Below, one piece after another: positions 41,743-50,460 of a DNA stretch of 64,000 nucleotides; within the stretch, counting starts at the first letter, position 1; each line of letters opens with the position of its first letter. Made by a program: the position numbers and the translations under genes. The DNA is from Pseudoneobacillus sp052180215. GTDB lineage: Bacteria > Bacillota > Bacilli > Bacillales > Cytobacillaceae. The notes beneath the pieces were generated by a model. It was not told the DNA's origin. It saw nothing but the letters and a program-made list of their open reading frames with translations, and ran no database searches. The stretch spans positions 530,001 to 594,000 of the forward strand of contig NZ_CP197471.1 of NCBI RefSeq assembly GCF_052180215.1, read 5' to 3'.

Positions 41743-42951
41743 GTGCCAACTTGGAAGCGTAATTTGTGGATACTTTGGATTGGCGTTTTTTTTACTGCGG
41801 CCAGTTTTTCAATGGTGATTCCTTTTTTACCGATATTTCTTTTACAAATAGGGGTTCATGAAAATACCGAGATGTGGTCAGGGCTCATCTTCAGTGCCGC
41901 CTTTTTTGCAGGTGCGGTAGCGACTCCGTTTTGGGGTGGTATGGCCGACAAATACGGTAGAAAGCCGATGATTATTCGGGCAGGGTTTGCACTCTTTGTT
42001 ATCTATGTATTAATGGCTTTTGTGACGAATCCGTATCAAATTTTAGGACTTCGTATCTTACAGGGCTTATTGAGTGGATTCATTCCTGGAGCGATTGCAT
42101 TAATCGGTACGAACACTCCAAATGACAAAGTCGGATATGCCCTTTCTCTTATTTCTTCTGCATCAGCGTCAGGGATGATTATTGGACCGCTGCTTGGCGG
42201 AGGAATGGCGGAATTAGTAGGTAATCGGTGGGCATTTGCTACTGCGGGTATTATTGTGGGTCTGGCGACATTCCTGATTATTTTCTGGGTTAAAGAGGAA
42301 AATTTCAAGCCAGCAAAAGAAAAAAGCAATATTAAAAATGACTTTAAAGTGGCTCTGGGCAATAAACCATTCATGCTTGTCCTGATCTTAACTTTAATTA
42401 TCAGTTGTTCCATCATGATTATTGATCCGCTTCTTCCTTTATATATTACAAAACTCGGTGGTTCTTCCGCTTATGCTTCGTTACTTACCGGATTTGTGAT
42501 TTCGCTGCCAGGTGTCGCGAGTGCATTATTTGCACCTTATTGGGGGAAATGGGCTGATAAAGTTGGTTTCCAACGAGTCCTATTTATTGGTTTGATGGGC
42601 GGTGGACTTGGTACATTAGCACAGCTGGTTTTTACACATATATGGGGGTTTTCCATTATCCGCTTTATTTATGGAATCTTCTTCTGTGCTGTTTACCCTT
42701 CATTAAATGGTCTAGTCGTGAAGTCCACACCAGAAGAATTCCGTGGCAGAGCATTTAGTTTGAACCAAACAGCGAACCAAGTAGGCGGGATGATAGGTCC
42801 AATTTTTGGAGGATACTTAGCAGGAGTCTTCCCAATCCACAGCATATTTGTGGTAACCGGAATTTTACTTCTAATAGCAATGGGAACAGCCTATATGAAT
42901 TCGGGTGAGTTAAACCGAACTTTAAAAAGGGAAGTAATGGTAGGAAAGTAA
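41743..42951 (+). CDS. MFS exporter, DHA1 (MdtG-like) family
   Basis: About 402 residues, 12 predicted helices. Motif A is WGGMADKYGRKPMIIR and the motif C region is ASASGMIIGPLLGGG; the second half repeats motif A as YWGKWADKVGFQR. This matches drug:H+ antiporters of the MdtG type. The start is uncertain: GTG 41743 has GGGGAG at good spacing, while ATG 41734 in frame touches that site. Probable substrate is a drug or other xenobiotic; not determinable. Confidence 0.88.
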   Translation: MPTWKRNLWILWIGVFFTAASFSMVIPFLPIFLLQIGVHENTEMWSGLIFSAAFFAGAVATPFWGGMADKYGRKPMIIRAGFALFVIYVLMAFVTNPYQILGLRILQGLLSGFIPGAIALIGTNTPNDKVGYALSLISSASASGMIIGPLLGGGMAELVGNRWAFATAGIIVGLATFLIIFWVKEENFKPAKEKSNIKNDFKVALGNKPFMLVLILTLIISCSIMIIDPLLPLYITKLGGSSAYASLLTGFVISLPGVASALFAPYWGKWADKVGFQRVLFIGLMGGGLGTLAQLVFTHIWGFSIIRFIYGIFFCAVYPSLNGLVVKSTPEEFRGRAFSLNQTANQVGGMIGPIFGGYLAGVFPIHSIFVVTGILLLIAMGTAYMNSGELNRTLKREVMVGK

Positions 42952-43340
42952 TTGTTTTTGTGGGTTACTTTTCTAAAAAGATAAATATCGAGGCGCACTC
43001 CTAGTATTTTAAGTGATCACTCCTTAAAACAATAGGAGTGTTTTTTTTATCAAGAGAAGGAAATTTATGTTAAAATTAGTGGTTTGAAGGTGAAATAGGC
43101 GAAGATGTTCTGATTAGATAACCTTAAAATCATGGCAATGCATAGCTTAACAGGAAAAAATCAGCTTATTTATAAGGGAATATGTCAATTTGCTGATGTA
43201 ACAGGAATCCTTCCGTCTATTTTTCAATGATAAAAATAACATCCACCATTAACAGAGGTTTTTTTAAAATAGTTGTATACATTTTACTGACTAGACCGTT
43301 ATAGATGTGAAAGCTTTCGAAAGGAGAATAAAAAAGGGCT
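42952..43340. other. Gap with terminator; no gene seen
   Basis: After the terminator (42996-43048), bases 43049-43340 contain no reading frame with a ribosome binding site. It probably holds the promoter of the sigma-factor operon, but I could not match an ECF autoregulatory consensus with correct spacing. Confidence 0.5.
42996..43048 (+). terminator. Rho-independent terminator
   Basis: CACTCCTA pairs with TAGGAGTG, extended inside by TTTTAAG with CTTAAAA, followed by eight T. Confidence 0.8.
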
Positions 43341-43829
43341 GTGAATGCTGCATTCAACGAACAGATAAAAGATTTATCAAACAAAGTCTTCCTGTATTTA
43401 GTCAAACAGGGCTGTAACAGAGAAGATGCCAAAGATATTGTCCAGCAAGCCTTATATAAAGCTTTACTGTATATGGATTCCATTGATCAGGATAAATTGT
43501 CGGCCTGGGTTTTTAAGGTATCAATCAATCAATATTATGATGTATGCCGCAGAATGAATCGAACCACTGACTTACAAATATGTGACATGGTTAGCAATGA
43601 AAAAATGCTGGATGATCTAATGGTAGAGAATGAAGGGCAACAAAAGGTGCGGGAAACGTTAAATTTATTAAGTCCGGTCTATAAACAAATCCTTCTCTTA
43701 AAATATGACACTTTGCTTTCGTATAAAGAGATTGGGAATGTGTTAGATATGAACGAAAACAAAGTGAAAACGTATTTAGCCAGAGCTAGGGCGCAATTTA
43801 AGGAGTTATTTAGGAGGGATGAGACATGA
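43341..43829 (+). CDS. ECF-type RNA polymerase sigma factor
   Basis: 162 residues. Region 2 is residues ~10-80 (REDAKDIVQQALYKALLYMD and LSAWVFKVSINQYYDVCRR) and region 4 ~105-158 (LNLLSPVYKQILLLKYDTLL then SYKEIGNVLDMNENKVKTYL). The organisation matches group 4 (ECF) sigma factors. The GTG start is 15 nt after AAAGGAG, which is long, so the start is uncertain. It overlaps the anti-sigma gene by 4 nt, the usual arrangement for an ECF factor held at the membrane. Confidence 0.9.
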   Translation: MNAAFNEQIKDLSNKVFLYLVKQGCNREDAKDIVQQALYKALLYMDSIDQDKLSAWVFKVSINQYYDVCRRMNRTTDLQICDMVSNEKMLDDLMVENEGQQKVRETLNLLSPVYKQILLLKYDTLLSYKEIGNVLDMNENKVKTYLARARAQFKELFRRDET

Positions 43830-44842
43830 GTAAGCATGAACATGAGGAACAAAAAGGGATAGAAGAACTAGACTCGGATTTCGCGTTTAAAGATGAAGAT
43901 GTAAAGAAGTTAGTAAAAAAGGCAAAACGAAAAACAATTTTGCGAAATACGGTGATATCGATTATTGTTACACCTGTTTTATTATTCGCTGGAGTTGCCG
44001 CCAATTCGGCACTTGTGAATCAGAAACACTGGGATGTGTATTCTGACCTTGAATTACATGAGCGCATTTCAGGACCAAACGTTTTTCTAGGTAATAACTC
44101 TTTTAACTATTCCTTCTTAAATGGAACGTTTACCTCAAAAAAATATAAAATGATTGAAGGACGAGTGATTCCTTGGGAAGATGAAACGGTTGAATTTAAT
44201 GTTTTCGGATCTGGTCACCCAATTGCCTCAGGTAGGGGTAGTGTACAAATTAATGAGCATGCAAGCTCACCACAAATAGATCGCTTTTATGATTATCAGA
44301 GCGGAGAGCGTGTTTTACTATTCTATCACCCATCCTTAAAGTATGAGCATTACTTTAAGGACTTCGATATTTTAGAGAAAGTGAAAGATGATCAGTTTAT
44401 AGAAATGGCCATTTCCTTGGATAAGGGGTATACGTTTGACGCTATCAATACAATGCTACCAAAGGATGTAGATGCAACCTGGTATCGCGTAAACAGCTAT
44501 TCAAAAGAAAGACTAGAGCTTGAAAAGAAAGATACCATTGCTATCCCTGAACAAGCTCAGGAAGTCTACGGATTTGATGCTTACTTTGATCCAGCCTTTA
44601 AGGATACGAAAAGAACAGAAGACGATTTTATTGAAGATGTAAAGAGATTAAAGGATAGTAAAAACAATAACTATTACACCTCTTATGCAAAAGACCACCT
44701 TTACGACGTGGTAAAGGAAAACCAAAAGGATGGTATGATTATCGGCGTAGTCGTAACAGGTACGAAAGAACAGCTCATGGAATTAAAAGGATTACCATTC
44801 GTAACAGCTGCCGTAATGGGTGCAACCGTTGATCAGTATTGA
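43826..44842 (+). CDS. Membrane anti-sigma factor (sigma-regulator N/C domains)
   Basis: 338 residues. The N-terminal ~45 residues are cytosolic and charged (DSDFAFKDEDVKKLVKKAKRK), one membrane helix follows (~48-70), and the rest is extracytoplasmic. The start and the C-terminal VVTGTKEQLMELKGLPFVTAAVMGA resemble the sigma-factor-regulator family of B. subtilis YhdL (anti-SigM). The ATG overlaps the sigma gene stop (ATGA), indicating translational coupling. It should bind and inhibit the upstream sigma factor until an envelope signal arrives. No YhdK-like second regulator is present. Confidence 0.85.
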   Translation: MSKHEHEEQKGIEELDSDFAFKDEDVKKLVKKAKRKTILRNTVISIIVTPVLLFAGVAANSALVNQKHWDVYSDLELHERISGPNVFLGNNSFNYSFLNGTFTSKKYKMIEGRVIPWEDETVEFNVFGSGHPIASGRGSVQINEHASSPQIDRFYDYQSGERVLLFYHPSLKYEHYFKDFDILEKVKDDQFIEMAISLDKGYTFDAINTMLPKDVDATWYRVNSYSKERLELEKKDTIAIPEQAQEVYGFDAYFDPAFKDTKRTEDDFIEDVKRLKDSKNNNYYTSYAKDHLYDVVKENQKDGMIIGVVVTGTKEQLMELKGLPFVTAAVMGATVDQY

Positions 44843-44952
44843 TTTTTTAAAAAATATGAACCTTTGAACCGAACTCACACTGAACTACCATCGAAAAAAA
44901 AGACGATAAGATAGAATAAACAAAGAACAAATATTTTAATGCGAGTAGTCAG

Positions 44953-44977
44953 AAAAACGCCGTATCGGCGTTTTTTT
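44953..44977 (+). terminator. Rho-independent terminator
   Basis: AAAAACGCCG and CGGCGTTTTTTT pair around TAT. It ends the sigma/anti-sigma operon. Confidence 0.85.
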
Positions 44978-45199
44978 CTTTCTTCTACACGAACTAGTAT
45001 TCATAATGAACGCCATTAAGTTGGATGAAGAGAGAAAAAACATAAGGAATGCTCCCGAACGTTTTATTAGCGGCCAAATTCTTCTCCTTTTTACTGCACT
45101 AAGGATCCGAAACAGAATCCAAGGATGAAACAACTTACTGGTACCTTTTTTCGTGTAAAGGCATTAATTCATTTTTGGGGTGGAGAGGTGGGTTTACTT

Positions 45200-45265
45200 A
45201 TGGATCATGCAAATACGTCTATAACGGTGATACTCGCCATGGCAATGCAGAGTATACATATTTAA
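45200..45265 (+). CDS. Doubtful 21-residue micro-ORF
   Basis: ATG preceded by GGAGAGGTGGG at ~10 nt. The product is MDHANTSITVILAMAMQSIH with a final I. Listed only because of the ribosome binding site; it may be chance. Confidence 0.2.
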   Translation: MDHANTSITVILAMAMQSIHI

Positions 45266-45360
45266 AAATAGTATTTTATTAAAAAATTAGTGGGAATTAT
45301 GCCCAATATCTTCAAAAAAGTATATGATGGAATAGTTGAAAAAGGATAAGGCGGGATATA

Positions 45361-45915
45361 ATGAACCAGCATTTCATTGCAATATTGTGTATTTTGTTGT
45401 TAGTTGCCTTTAGTATTTACCGGAGAATACGCCGAAATATCGGTTGGCAGGAATTAAATACAAGGAAGTTAGTCACGCGAACAATTATTTTTCTTGTAAT
45501 TGGATTGATTTTCCTCTCAGGAGCGCTGACACATCCAATTAGCCTGATTTCAGATTTTGTAGGTATTGCCATAGGAGCATTCCTGGCCTTTTATGGAGCA
45601 GGGCTGACGCATTATGAGGTACGTGGACAAAAATGGTATTTTCAGCCAAATGTTTGGATAGGGAGCTTGGTTACAGTTCTATTTTTAGGGAGAATGATGT
45701 TCCGTTTTTACAAAATCTATGAAATGGGATTAATGAGCGGGAACGGAATTACTCCGGTATCCCCCCCTAATGATTTAAATCAAATGAATATGTATGTAGG
45801 AAATTCTTGGTCTTCAGGACTTGTCTTAATCATGTTTGCCTACTACGTCGTTTATTTTATTCTGATTCTCCTAAAAGAAAAAAAATTAAAACTATCAACT
45901 GAGATTACACAATAA
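45361..45915 (+). CDS. Polytopic membrane protein (possibly DUF1453/CcdC-like)
   Basis: 184 residues with four to five helices (FIAILCILLLVAFSIY, TIIFLVIGLIFLSGAL, FVGIAIGAFLAFYGAGL, IGSLVTVLFLGRMMFRFY, LVLIMFAYYVVYFILILL). Basic RRIRRNIGWQ after helix 1 and the HYEVRGQKWYFQPN segment recall DUF1453/CcdC-like proteins, but this is tentative. ATG 45361 follows AAGGCGGG. No partner gene. Confidence 0.75.
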   Translation: MNQHFIAILCILLLVAFSIYRRIRRNIGWQELNTRKLVTRTIIFLVIGLIFLSGALTHPISLISDFVGIAIGAFLAFYGAGLTHYEVRGQKWYFQPNVWIGSLVTVLFLGRMMFRFYKIYEMGLMSGNGITPVSPPNDLNQMNMYVGNSWSSGLVLIMFAYYVVYFILILLKEKKLKLSTEITQ

Positions 45916-45924
45916 CGTTAAAGA

Positions 45925-45962
45925 AAGGACGGACAGTAATATGAACTGTCCGTTCTTTTTCA
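45925..45962. terminator. Bidirectional terminator
   Basis: GGACGGACAGT pairs with ACTGTCCGTTC, A-rich on the left and TTTTT on the right; it overlaps the stop of the next, convergent gene. Confidence 0.75.
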
Positions 45963-46151
45963 TTGCTTGAAGGTGTTTGAATGTTCCTCTTTGTTTTTTG
46001 AGGAGGCAAGATAATAAAGGACGCAATACATAATAAATATAAGTAAAGTCGGAAAATATAAATGCCTGTTTACTAGATCTAAAAGGACACCGATGCCAAA
46101 TACGACTAAACCGAAAAACCATAACCACTCTAATCTTTTAATTAGCCTCAT
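45960..46151 (-). CDS. Small two-helix membrane protein
   Basis: 63 residues: MRLIKRLEWL, helix 1 (WFFGLVVFGIGVLLDLV), loop, helix 2 (LYFPTLLIFIMYCVLYYLA) and a polar tail. The ATG follows GAGGTG at 6 nt. An overlapping minus-strand frame (45895-46128) has no ribosome binding site and is rejected. Function unknown. Confidence 0.7.
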   Translation of the reverse strand: MRLIKRLEWLWFFGLVVFGIGVLLDLVNRHLYFPTLLIFIMYCVLYYLASSKNKEEHSNTFKQ

Positions 46152-46237
46152 ATTGCACCTCGCTTTTTTAGAAAAATGAATTCCTATTCTCTTTATTTAC
46201 CATTTTGTTGAGATTCATAAGAGTAAAGGGAGGGAAA

Positions 46238-46286
46238 GTTGATAAATGTTAAAATTGATTGATAAATGCGGGGATTCGGTTGATAA
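46238..46286. repeat. Short phased word array, family A, array A5
   Basis: Words start at 46238 (AGTTGATAAAT, no CG), 46258 (ATTGATAAAT) and 46279 (CGGTTGATAA includes 46277-46278). Spacing is 20 then 21 bp, matching the start of arrays A2 and A3, but only three units are present. Confidence 0.85.
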
Positions 46287-46347
46287 ACACCTAGTAGGGT
46301 CATTTACAATAAAAGAACAGGTAGTCAAATTGAAAAGGATGTGAAGA

Positions 46348-46809
46348 ATGAAAGGGATTGCCACCATCCTCTTATGTATCTTATGTATTTTGTTTATTAA
46401 AATGAAACCTATTTCCGATTATGATCAATATAGAAGCTGGTTTGATAAAGAAATAGCTTTTGAGATCAATCATGAATTAAAAAGCATCAATAAAAAGATA
46501 ACCAAAAAAGAAGTCATGCCAAAAGATTATCAACATTTAGCCACAACCTATGAAAAATTATATGAACAAGCATTAAAAAAGGAGGCTGCCAATAAAGCAC
46601 ATCCTCATTTATTAAAGTATTTGAAAGAGAGAGCGAACTATCACCATGGATACGCCGATTATTTGAAAAATAAAGATCAAATGGTGAAAGCCCAACTGAA
46701 TAATGTTTATGATGAAGGAAATGTGGAATATCAACTGTTCCTTGATAGTTTGGAAAAATTTGCAGAAAAGCATTATGAAAAGTTTGACTATCCATTTATT
46801 CTTTATTAA
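46348..46809 (+). CDS. Membrane-anchored or secreted protein, unknown
   Basis: 153 residues. One N-terminal hydrophobic helix (ATILLCILCILFI) without a clear cleavage site, then a ~125-residue soluble, highly charged, helical region (for example LATTYEKLYEQALKKEAANK). ATG 46348 follows AAGGATGTG. No family recognised. Confidence 0.7.
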   Translation: MKGIATILLCILCILFIKMKPISDYDQYRSWFDKEIAFEINHELKSINKKITKKEVMPKDYQHLATTYEKLYEQALKKEAANKAHPHLLKYLKERANYHHGYADYLKNKDQMVKAQLNNVYDEGNVEYQLFLDSLEKFAEKHYEKFDYPFILY

Positions 46810-46883
46810 AAAGGTTGTTTTCATATAAAATGTGGTTGGTAAAAATCCCGAAAGGCAAAGAAGTTTTAGAAAAGAGCCATAAA

Positions 46884-46920
46884 AAAAGCTAACTAAAATG
46901 AATTAGTTAGCTTTCTTTTT
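46884..46920. terminator. Bidirectional terminator
   Basis: AAAAAGCTAACTAA pairs with TTAGTTAGCTTTC around AATGAA; it overlaps the end of the permease gene. Confidence 0.75.
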
Positions 46921-48243
46921 GAAAACAAATGAAAGACCGGTAAGAACAGTGACGACAACTAAACAAACAATCGTCCCAATCACATTATTTTTATTAAATA
47001 AGAAAGCTAAGAAAATCAAGCCTAGAGATAAAATGGCGATGATGGTGGTATAAGGAAACCATTTTAGCTGGAAGACTGGCTTTTCTTTGTATAATGGACG
47101 AAGCTTCAACTGTGCTAAACAAATACTTAACCAAATTAAGATGACCGTAAACCCTGGGATCGCCATTAAATAGCCAATGACTTGGTTAGGAATCATATAG
47201 GCTAAGAACACACCCAATAAGATTAATAGGGTTGTGATGACGATGCCGTTTAACGGAATTCCTTTTTTCGTGATTTTTAAAAAGGCTCTTGGTGCTTCAC
47301 CGTTTTGCGACATCGAAAATAGAGTCCGAGATGTAGCGTAAATACCAGAATTAGCAGCTGAAAGAACGGCAGTGATGAGCACAAAATTCATGACATCCGC
47401 TGCACCTGGAATTCCTGCAATGCTAAAGACTTGGACGAAGGGGCTTTCTTGTCCCGAAACTTGATCCCAAGGGATGATTCCACAAATAATAAGGATGGGA
47501 AGAACATAGAAAAGAATAACTCTCCAAACCGTTCCTTTGATTACTTTAGAAAGAACACGCTCGGCATCCTTTGTTTCTGTGATAGCAACCCCAATTAATT
47601 CTGCCCCACCATAAGAAAACATGACAACTAGGAATGCACTTAGAACTCCTCCCATTCCATTAGGGAAAAATCCGCCATGTCCAGTATAATTCGAGATAGG
47701 ATCCTGAATCGAACTCGGAACGATTCCAAAGAAAATCAATGCTCCTAAAATAATAAATAATGTTAGTGCTAAAATTTTAATTCCGGCAAACCAGAATTCC
47801 ATTTCGCCATAGTGTTTTACTTGAAAAAGATTAATCCCAACAATCAATGCCGCACATAACAGGCTTAATATCCATAATGGAATGCTCGGAAACCAGTATT
47901 GTAAAAAGCTTGCTGCAGCGATTAGCTCGACAATGGTGACAAGAACCCAGTTAATCCAATATAGCCAGCCGACGATAAAAGAGGTCTGGAATCCGAACGC
48001 TTTATGCACCAAACGTTGTACATTTAAATTGGGAAAAACGGTAGCCATCTCACCGAGGGCGCCCATGACAATAAAGAGCAATAATCCCCCAATCAAATAG
48101 GCGATAACAACGCTAGGTCCAGCCATATTTAAGGTTTCAGAGCTGCCTTTAAAAATTCCTGTTCCGATCATGCCGGCCAATGCAATAAATTGGACATGCC
48201 TCGGCAATAATCCCTTTTTTAAATCTGGGTGATTGTTTTCCAT
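46903..48243 (-). CDS. APC-family amino acid permease
   Basis: 446 residues, 12 helices. The APC signature is at the start: LPRHVQFIALAGMIGTGIFKGSSETLNMAGPS (in parts: IALAGMIGTGIFKGS, GPSVVIAYLIGG), then EMATVFP and, in helix 6, VVMFSYGGAELIGVAITETKDAE. This matches the amino acid transporter subfamily (AAT/GABA-like) of Bacillus. Proton-coupled amino acid uptake is expected; the specific amino acid is not clear. The start follows AGAAAGG. Three tandem 8-bp units lie ~33 bp before the start. Confidence 0.9.
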   Translation of the reverse strand: MENNHPDLKKGLLPRHVQFIALAGMIGTGIFKGSSETLNMAGPSVVIAYLIGGLLLFIVMGALGEMATVFPNLNVQRLVHKAFGFQTSFIVGWLYWINWVLVTIVELIAAASFLQYWFPSIPLWILSLLCAALIVGINLFQVKHYGEMEFWFAGIKILALTLFIILGALIFFGIVPSSIQDPISNYTGHGGFFPNGMGGVLSAFLVVMFSYGGAELIGVAITETKDAERVLSKVIKGTVWRVILFYVLPILIICGIIPWDQVSGQESPFVQVFSIAGIPGAADVMNFVLITAVLSAANSGIYATSRTLFSMSQNGEAPRAFLKITKKGIPLNGIVITTLLILLGVFLAYMIPNQVIGYLMAIPGFTVILIWLSICLAQLKLRPLYKEKPVFQLKWFPYTTIIAILSLGLIFLAFLFNKNNVIGTIVCLVVVTVLTGLSFVFKKKAN

Positions 48244-48549
48244 GGTGTCATACCTTTCTATTAAAATCCTTTTGCGCTTTTATGCTTTTATGCTTTTATC
48301 TATTAAAGTGAATTACTATTTTAATATATCATAATATGAATCAATGTCAATTCACTATTTATTCCAGCTGGATTTTGTATTTAAAGCGCAATTAGACTTT
48401 ATTTTGTCAACCAAGTTTAAAATTTATCAACTTCTGAAGCAGCAATCCCTATGAAAGCCTATTTTTCCCTAAATTCGTGTTAGATTTAATTCGGGTGAAT
48501 ACAATGGTAGATAACAGCATGTAATTCCACTATGAAGGGTGTTGAAATC
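48244..48549. other. Divergent promoter gap with tandem 8-mers and a two-word family A remnant
   Basis: GCTTTTAT is repeated three times without gaps at 48276-48299. TTGTCAACC (48404) and TTATCAACTT (48424) are 20 bp apart, matching the terminal pair of a family A array. The rest is AT-rich with nothing recognised. Confidence 0.6.
48404..48433. repeat. Two-unit remnant of family A, array A6
   Basis: TTGTCAACC at 48404 and TTATCAACTTC at 48424, spacing 20 bp. The second has the CG-less form seen at array ends. Confidence 0.55.
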
Positions 48550-49272
48550 ATGTTTTCTGTGACAGAAATGAGAGATTTCACGATATTTTCAATGACCCAT
48601 CTCGTTACGCTCCTATTATTCTTCATCGCTTATTTTCTTTTCATTTATTATAGAAAGAGACTTAAGCCGTACCAACGGCAGGTAAAATGGACACTTTTTA
48701 GCATTTTGGTTGTTTGTGAGATATCCCATCATTTATGGTTAATCTTAATAAATGACTGGGAAGTTGCGGATCTCCCTATTCAGCTTTGTTCGCTTAGTAC
48801 ATTTTTAGCCATATTTTTATTTTTAAAACCTAATAAAAAGGTATTTCACTTATTGTTTTTTATAGGTACCATTCCTCCGATTTTAGCCATGGTCACACCT
48901 GATATGGTTTATCAATTTCCTCACTTTCGTTTCTTAAAATACTTCATCCACCATTCCGCGATTCCGATTGCCGTCTTATATTTCATCTTATTTGAAGGGT
49001 ACAGGGTTCCAAGAAAAGCTATTTTTACTAGTTTTTTAACTCTGAATATGATTGCTGTACCTGTCTTTATTTTGAATATCTTCCTAGATACGAATTTCTT
49101 CTTCTTAGCGAATCCCGCAGAAACGAAAACACTCTTAAATTTTTTCGGCACTGGGATTATGTATTATATAAGCCTTGAGAGCGCTGCACTAGTAACATTT
49201 ATACTCACCTATCTTCCAATGGGGAGGTTGATGAAACGGGAGAGGAAACTGGAAAGCCGTCAGCCCCTTTAA
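48550..49272 (+). CDS. YwaF/TIGR02206-family membrane protein
   Basis: About 240 residues with seven hydrophobic helices. The family pattern is visible: MTHLVTLLLFFIAYFLFIYY, EISHHLWLI, WEVADLPIQLCSLSTFLAIF and FPHFRFLKYFIHHSAIPIAVLY. ATG 48550 is preferred because GAAGGGTG lies upstream; ATG 48532 lacks a site. An integral membrane protein of unknown function. Confidence 0.85.
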   Translation: MFSVTEMRDFTIFSMTHLVTLLLFFIAYFLFIYYRKRLKPYQRQVKWTLFSILVVCEISHHLWLILINDWEVADLPIQLCSLSTFLAIFLFLKPNKKVFHLLFFIGTIPPILAMVTPDMVYQFPHFRFLKYFIHHSAIPIAVLYFILFEGYRVPRKAIFTSFLTLNMIAVPVFILNIFLDTNFFFLANPAETKTLLNFFGTGIMYYISLESAALVTFILTYLPMGRLMKRERKLESRQPL

Positions 49273-49289
49273 TGCAAAGGGGTTTTTTA
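49262..49289 (+). terminator. Rho-independent terminator overlapping the YwaF-like stop
   Basis: CCCCTTT pairs with AAAGGGG around AATGC, followed by six T. Confidence 0.75.
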
Positions 49290-49330
49290 TGTTATGATTA
49301 ATGACAAAAAAGATTCTCCAGGTGATAAAG

Positions 49331-50038
49331 ATGATTCATACCTTTTTAGAAGAAACGATTAGCTTTGAGTTAATACATAAGAAACGTAAATCGATTAGCA
49401 TAAAAATAGATTCATATGGAAATGTGGAAGTACAGGCTCCTAAAGGTACACCGGAACCAACTGTGCTCCAATTTTTAGAGCAAAAATGGGAATGGATCTT
49501 ACAGAAGAAGAAGGATATGAAGGATAGATTGGATGGGAAGCAGGAGAAAGTTTACGAACAGGGAGAAGGTTTCCTTTATTTAGGGAAGACTTATCCTATC
49601 CAAATCATCCATGATCCAACTATCGCACAGGATAATGCTGTTTTTAAAGATGATCAGTTACATATATCCGTTAAACAGCTGGAGGATGAAAAAATCAAGC
49701 AGGCACTTAAACGGTTTTATTATCAGCAATGTAAGCTGTTAGTCGAGAAGAGTATTCGAAAATATCAAAGTAACTTCAAAACAAAGCCGCGTTCGATCCG
49801 GATAACCGATAGCAAAACCAATTGGGGAACCTGCGATGCCAAGCAGCAATTAACCTTCAATTGGAAGCTGGCGATGGCACCACTAGATGTCATTGACTAT
49901 GTGGTAGTCCACGAAATGTGCCATATGGTTCATCTAAACCATGACCGCTCCTTTTGGAGGTTGGTTGGTAAAATCATGCCCGATTATGAACAAAAGGAGC
50001 ACTGGTTAGCATTATCAAGCTGGAAAATGGTAGTGTAA
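49331..50038 (+). CDS. YgjP-like (DUF45) metallopeptidase-type protein
   Basis: About 235 residues. The M48-like core has VVHEMCHMVHLNHDRSFW, with HExxH and the downstream NHDRSFW of DUF45/YgjP proteins, preceded by ITDSKTNWGTCDAKQQLTFN, the family's substrate-side motif. The N-terminus (KKRKSISIKIDSYGNVEVQAP) is the usual beta-rich extension. ATG 49331 follows AGGTGATAAAG; ATG 49301 has no site. Family members are putative zinc hydrolases of uncertain substrate. Confidence 0.88.
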   Translation: MIHTFLEETISFELIHKKRKSISIKIDSYGNVEVQAPKGTPEPTVLQFLEQKWEWILQKKKDMKDRLDGKQEKVYEQGEGFLYLGKTYPIQIIHDPTIAQDNAVFKDDQLHISVKQLEDEKIKQALKRFYYQQCKLLVEKSIRKYQSNFKTKPRSIRITDSKTNWGTCDAKQQLTFNWKLAMAPLDVIDYVVVHEMCHMVHLNHDRSFWRLVGKIMPDYEQKEHWLALSSWKMVV

Positions 50039-50051
50039 GAGGCAAAATTTA

Positions 50052-50071
50052 TTAATCAAACGTTTGATTAA
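50052..50071. promoter_or_regulatory. Perfect 20-bp palindrome
   Basis: TTAATCAAACGTTTGATTAA is self-complementary. It resembles TetR-type operators. It lies 14 bp after the YgjP-like stop, so its target gene is unclear. Confidence 0.45.
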
Positions 50072-50100
50072 ACGGGGCTAAAGCCTTGAAATACAGGGGA

Positions 50101-50140
50101 AAGCAAGTATGAGTGGGGAACTCGTGCTTGTTTTTTTTTG
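50101..50140 (+). terminator. Rho-independent terminator
   Basis: CAAGTATGAGT pairs (two G-U pairs) with ACTCGTGCTTG, followed by nine T. Confidence 0.8.
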
Positions 50141-50151
50141 AAGACTTGCAG

Positions 50152-50243
50152 TTATCAACCGTTTTTCAACATTTATCAACCGAATGGAGGATTTTATCAA
50201 CCTATTTCACCGTGTTATCAACCGCATTTCCAACATATCAACT
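50152..50243. repeat. Phased word array, family A (TTATCAACC), array A7
   Basis: Words start at 50152, 50173, 50194 (TTATCAACCT), 50215 and 50235 (ATATCAACTTC). Spacing is 21, 21, 21 and 20 bp, with the CG-less form at the 20-bp end, as in A4. It lies upstream of the cytochrome c gene. Confidence 0.9.
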
Positions 50244-50460
50244 TCCACTATAAAAATCACCCGCATCCTACTAACAAAATTCCGCTCCAATAGCCACTTT
50301 TTGTACATTTGGTGAACGACCCTATAAAATACCCCTGAGTTCACATAACGCTCAATTTTCCTTAACCGAATCTTAACAAACCTTTTGGATAATGAGTTTG
50401 TAAAGACGATTCGGAAAAATCTTCTCTAATGAGAAGTCCCCCGATATGGAGAGGAGCTTA

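Larger units (their letters stand above)
44843..45360. other. Gap with terminator and one doubtful micro-ORF
   Basis: Contains a short hairpin terminator (44953-44977) and a 21-codon frame at 45200-45265. A minus-strand frame (44936-45133) has no ribosome binding site and a composition unlike a protein, so it is not called. Confidence 0.5.

Noticed and set aside
43049..43340. Autoregulated ECF promoter upstream of the sigma gene
   Set aside because: TGTAAC and CGTC occur near 43195-43215 but only ~11 bp apart; about 16 bp would be needed.
44936..45133. Minus-strand frame of 65 codons
   Set aside because: No ribosome binding site; it begins inside a terminator region and has no recognisable features.
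45895..46128. Minus-strand frame overlapping the 63-residue membrane protein
   Set aside because: The alternative frame at 45960-46151 has the ribosome binding site and a membrane-protein pattern.
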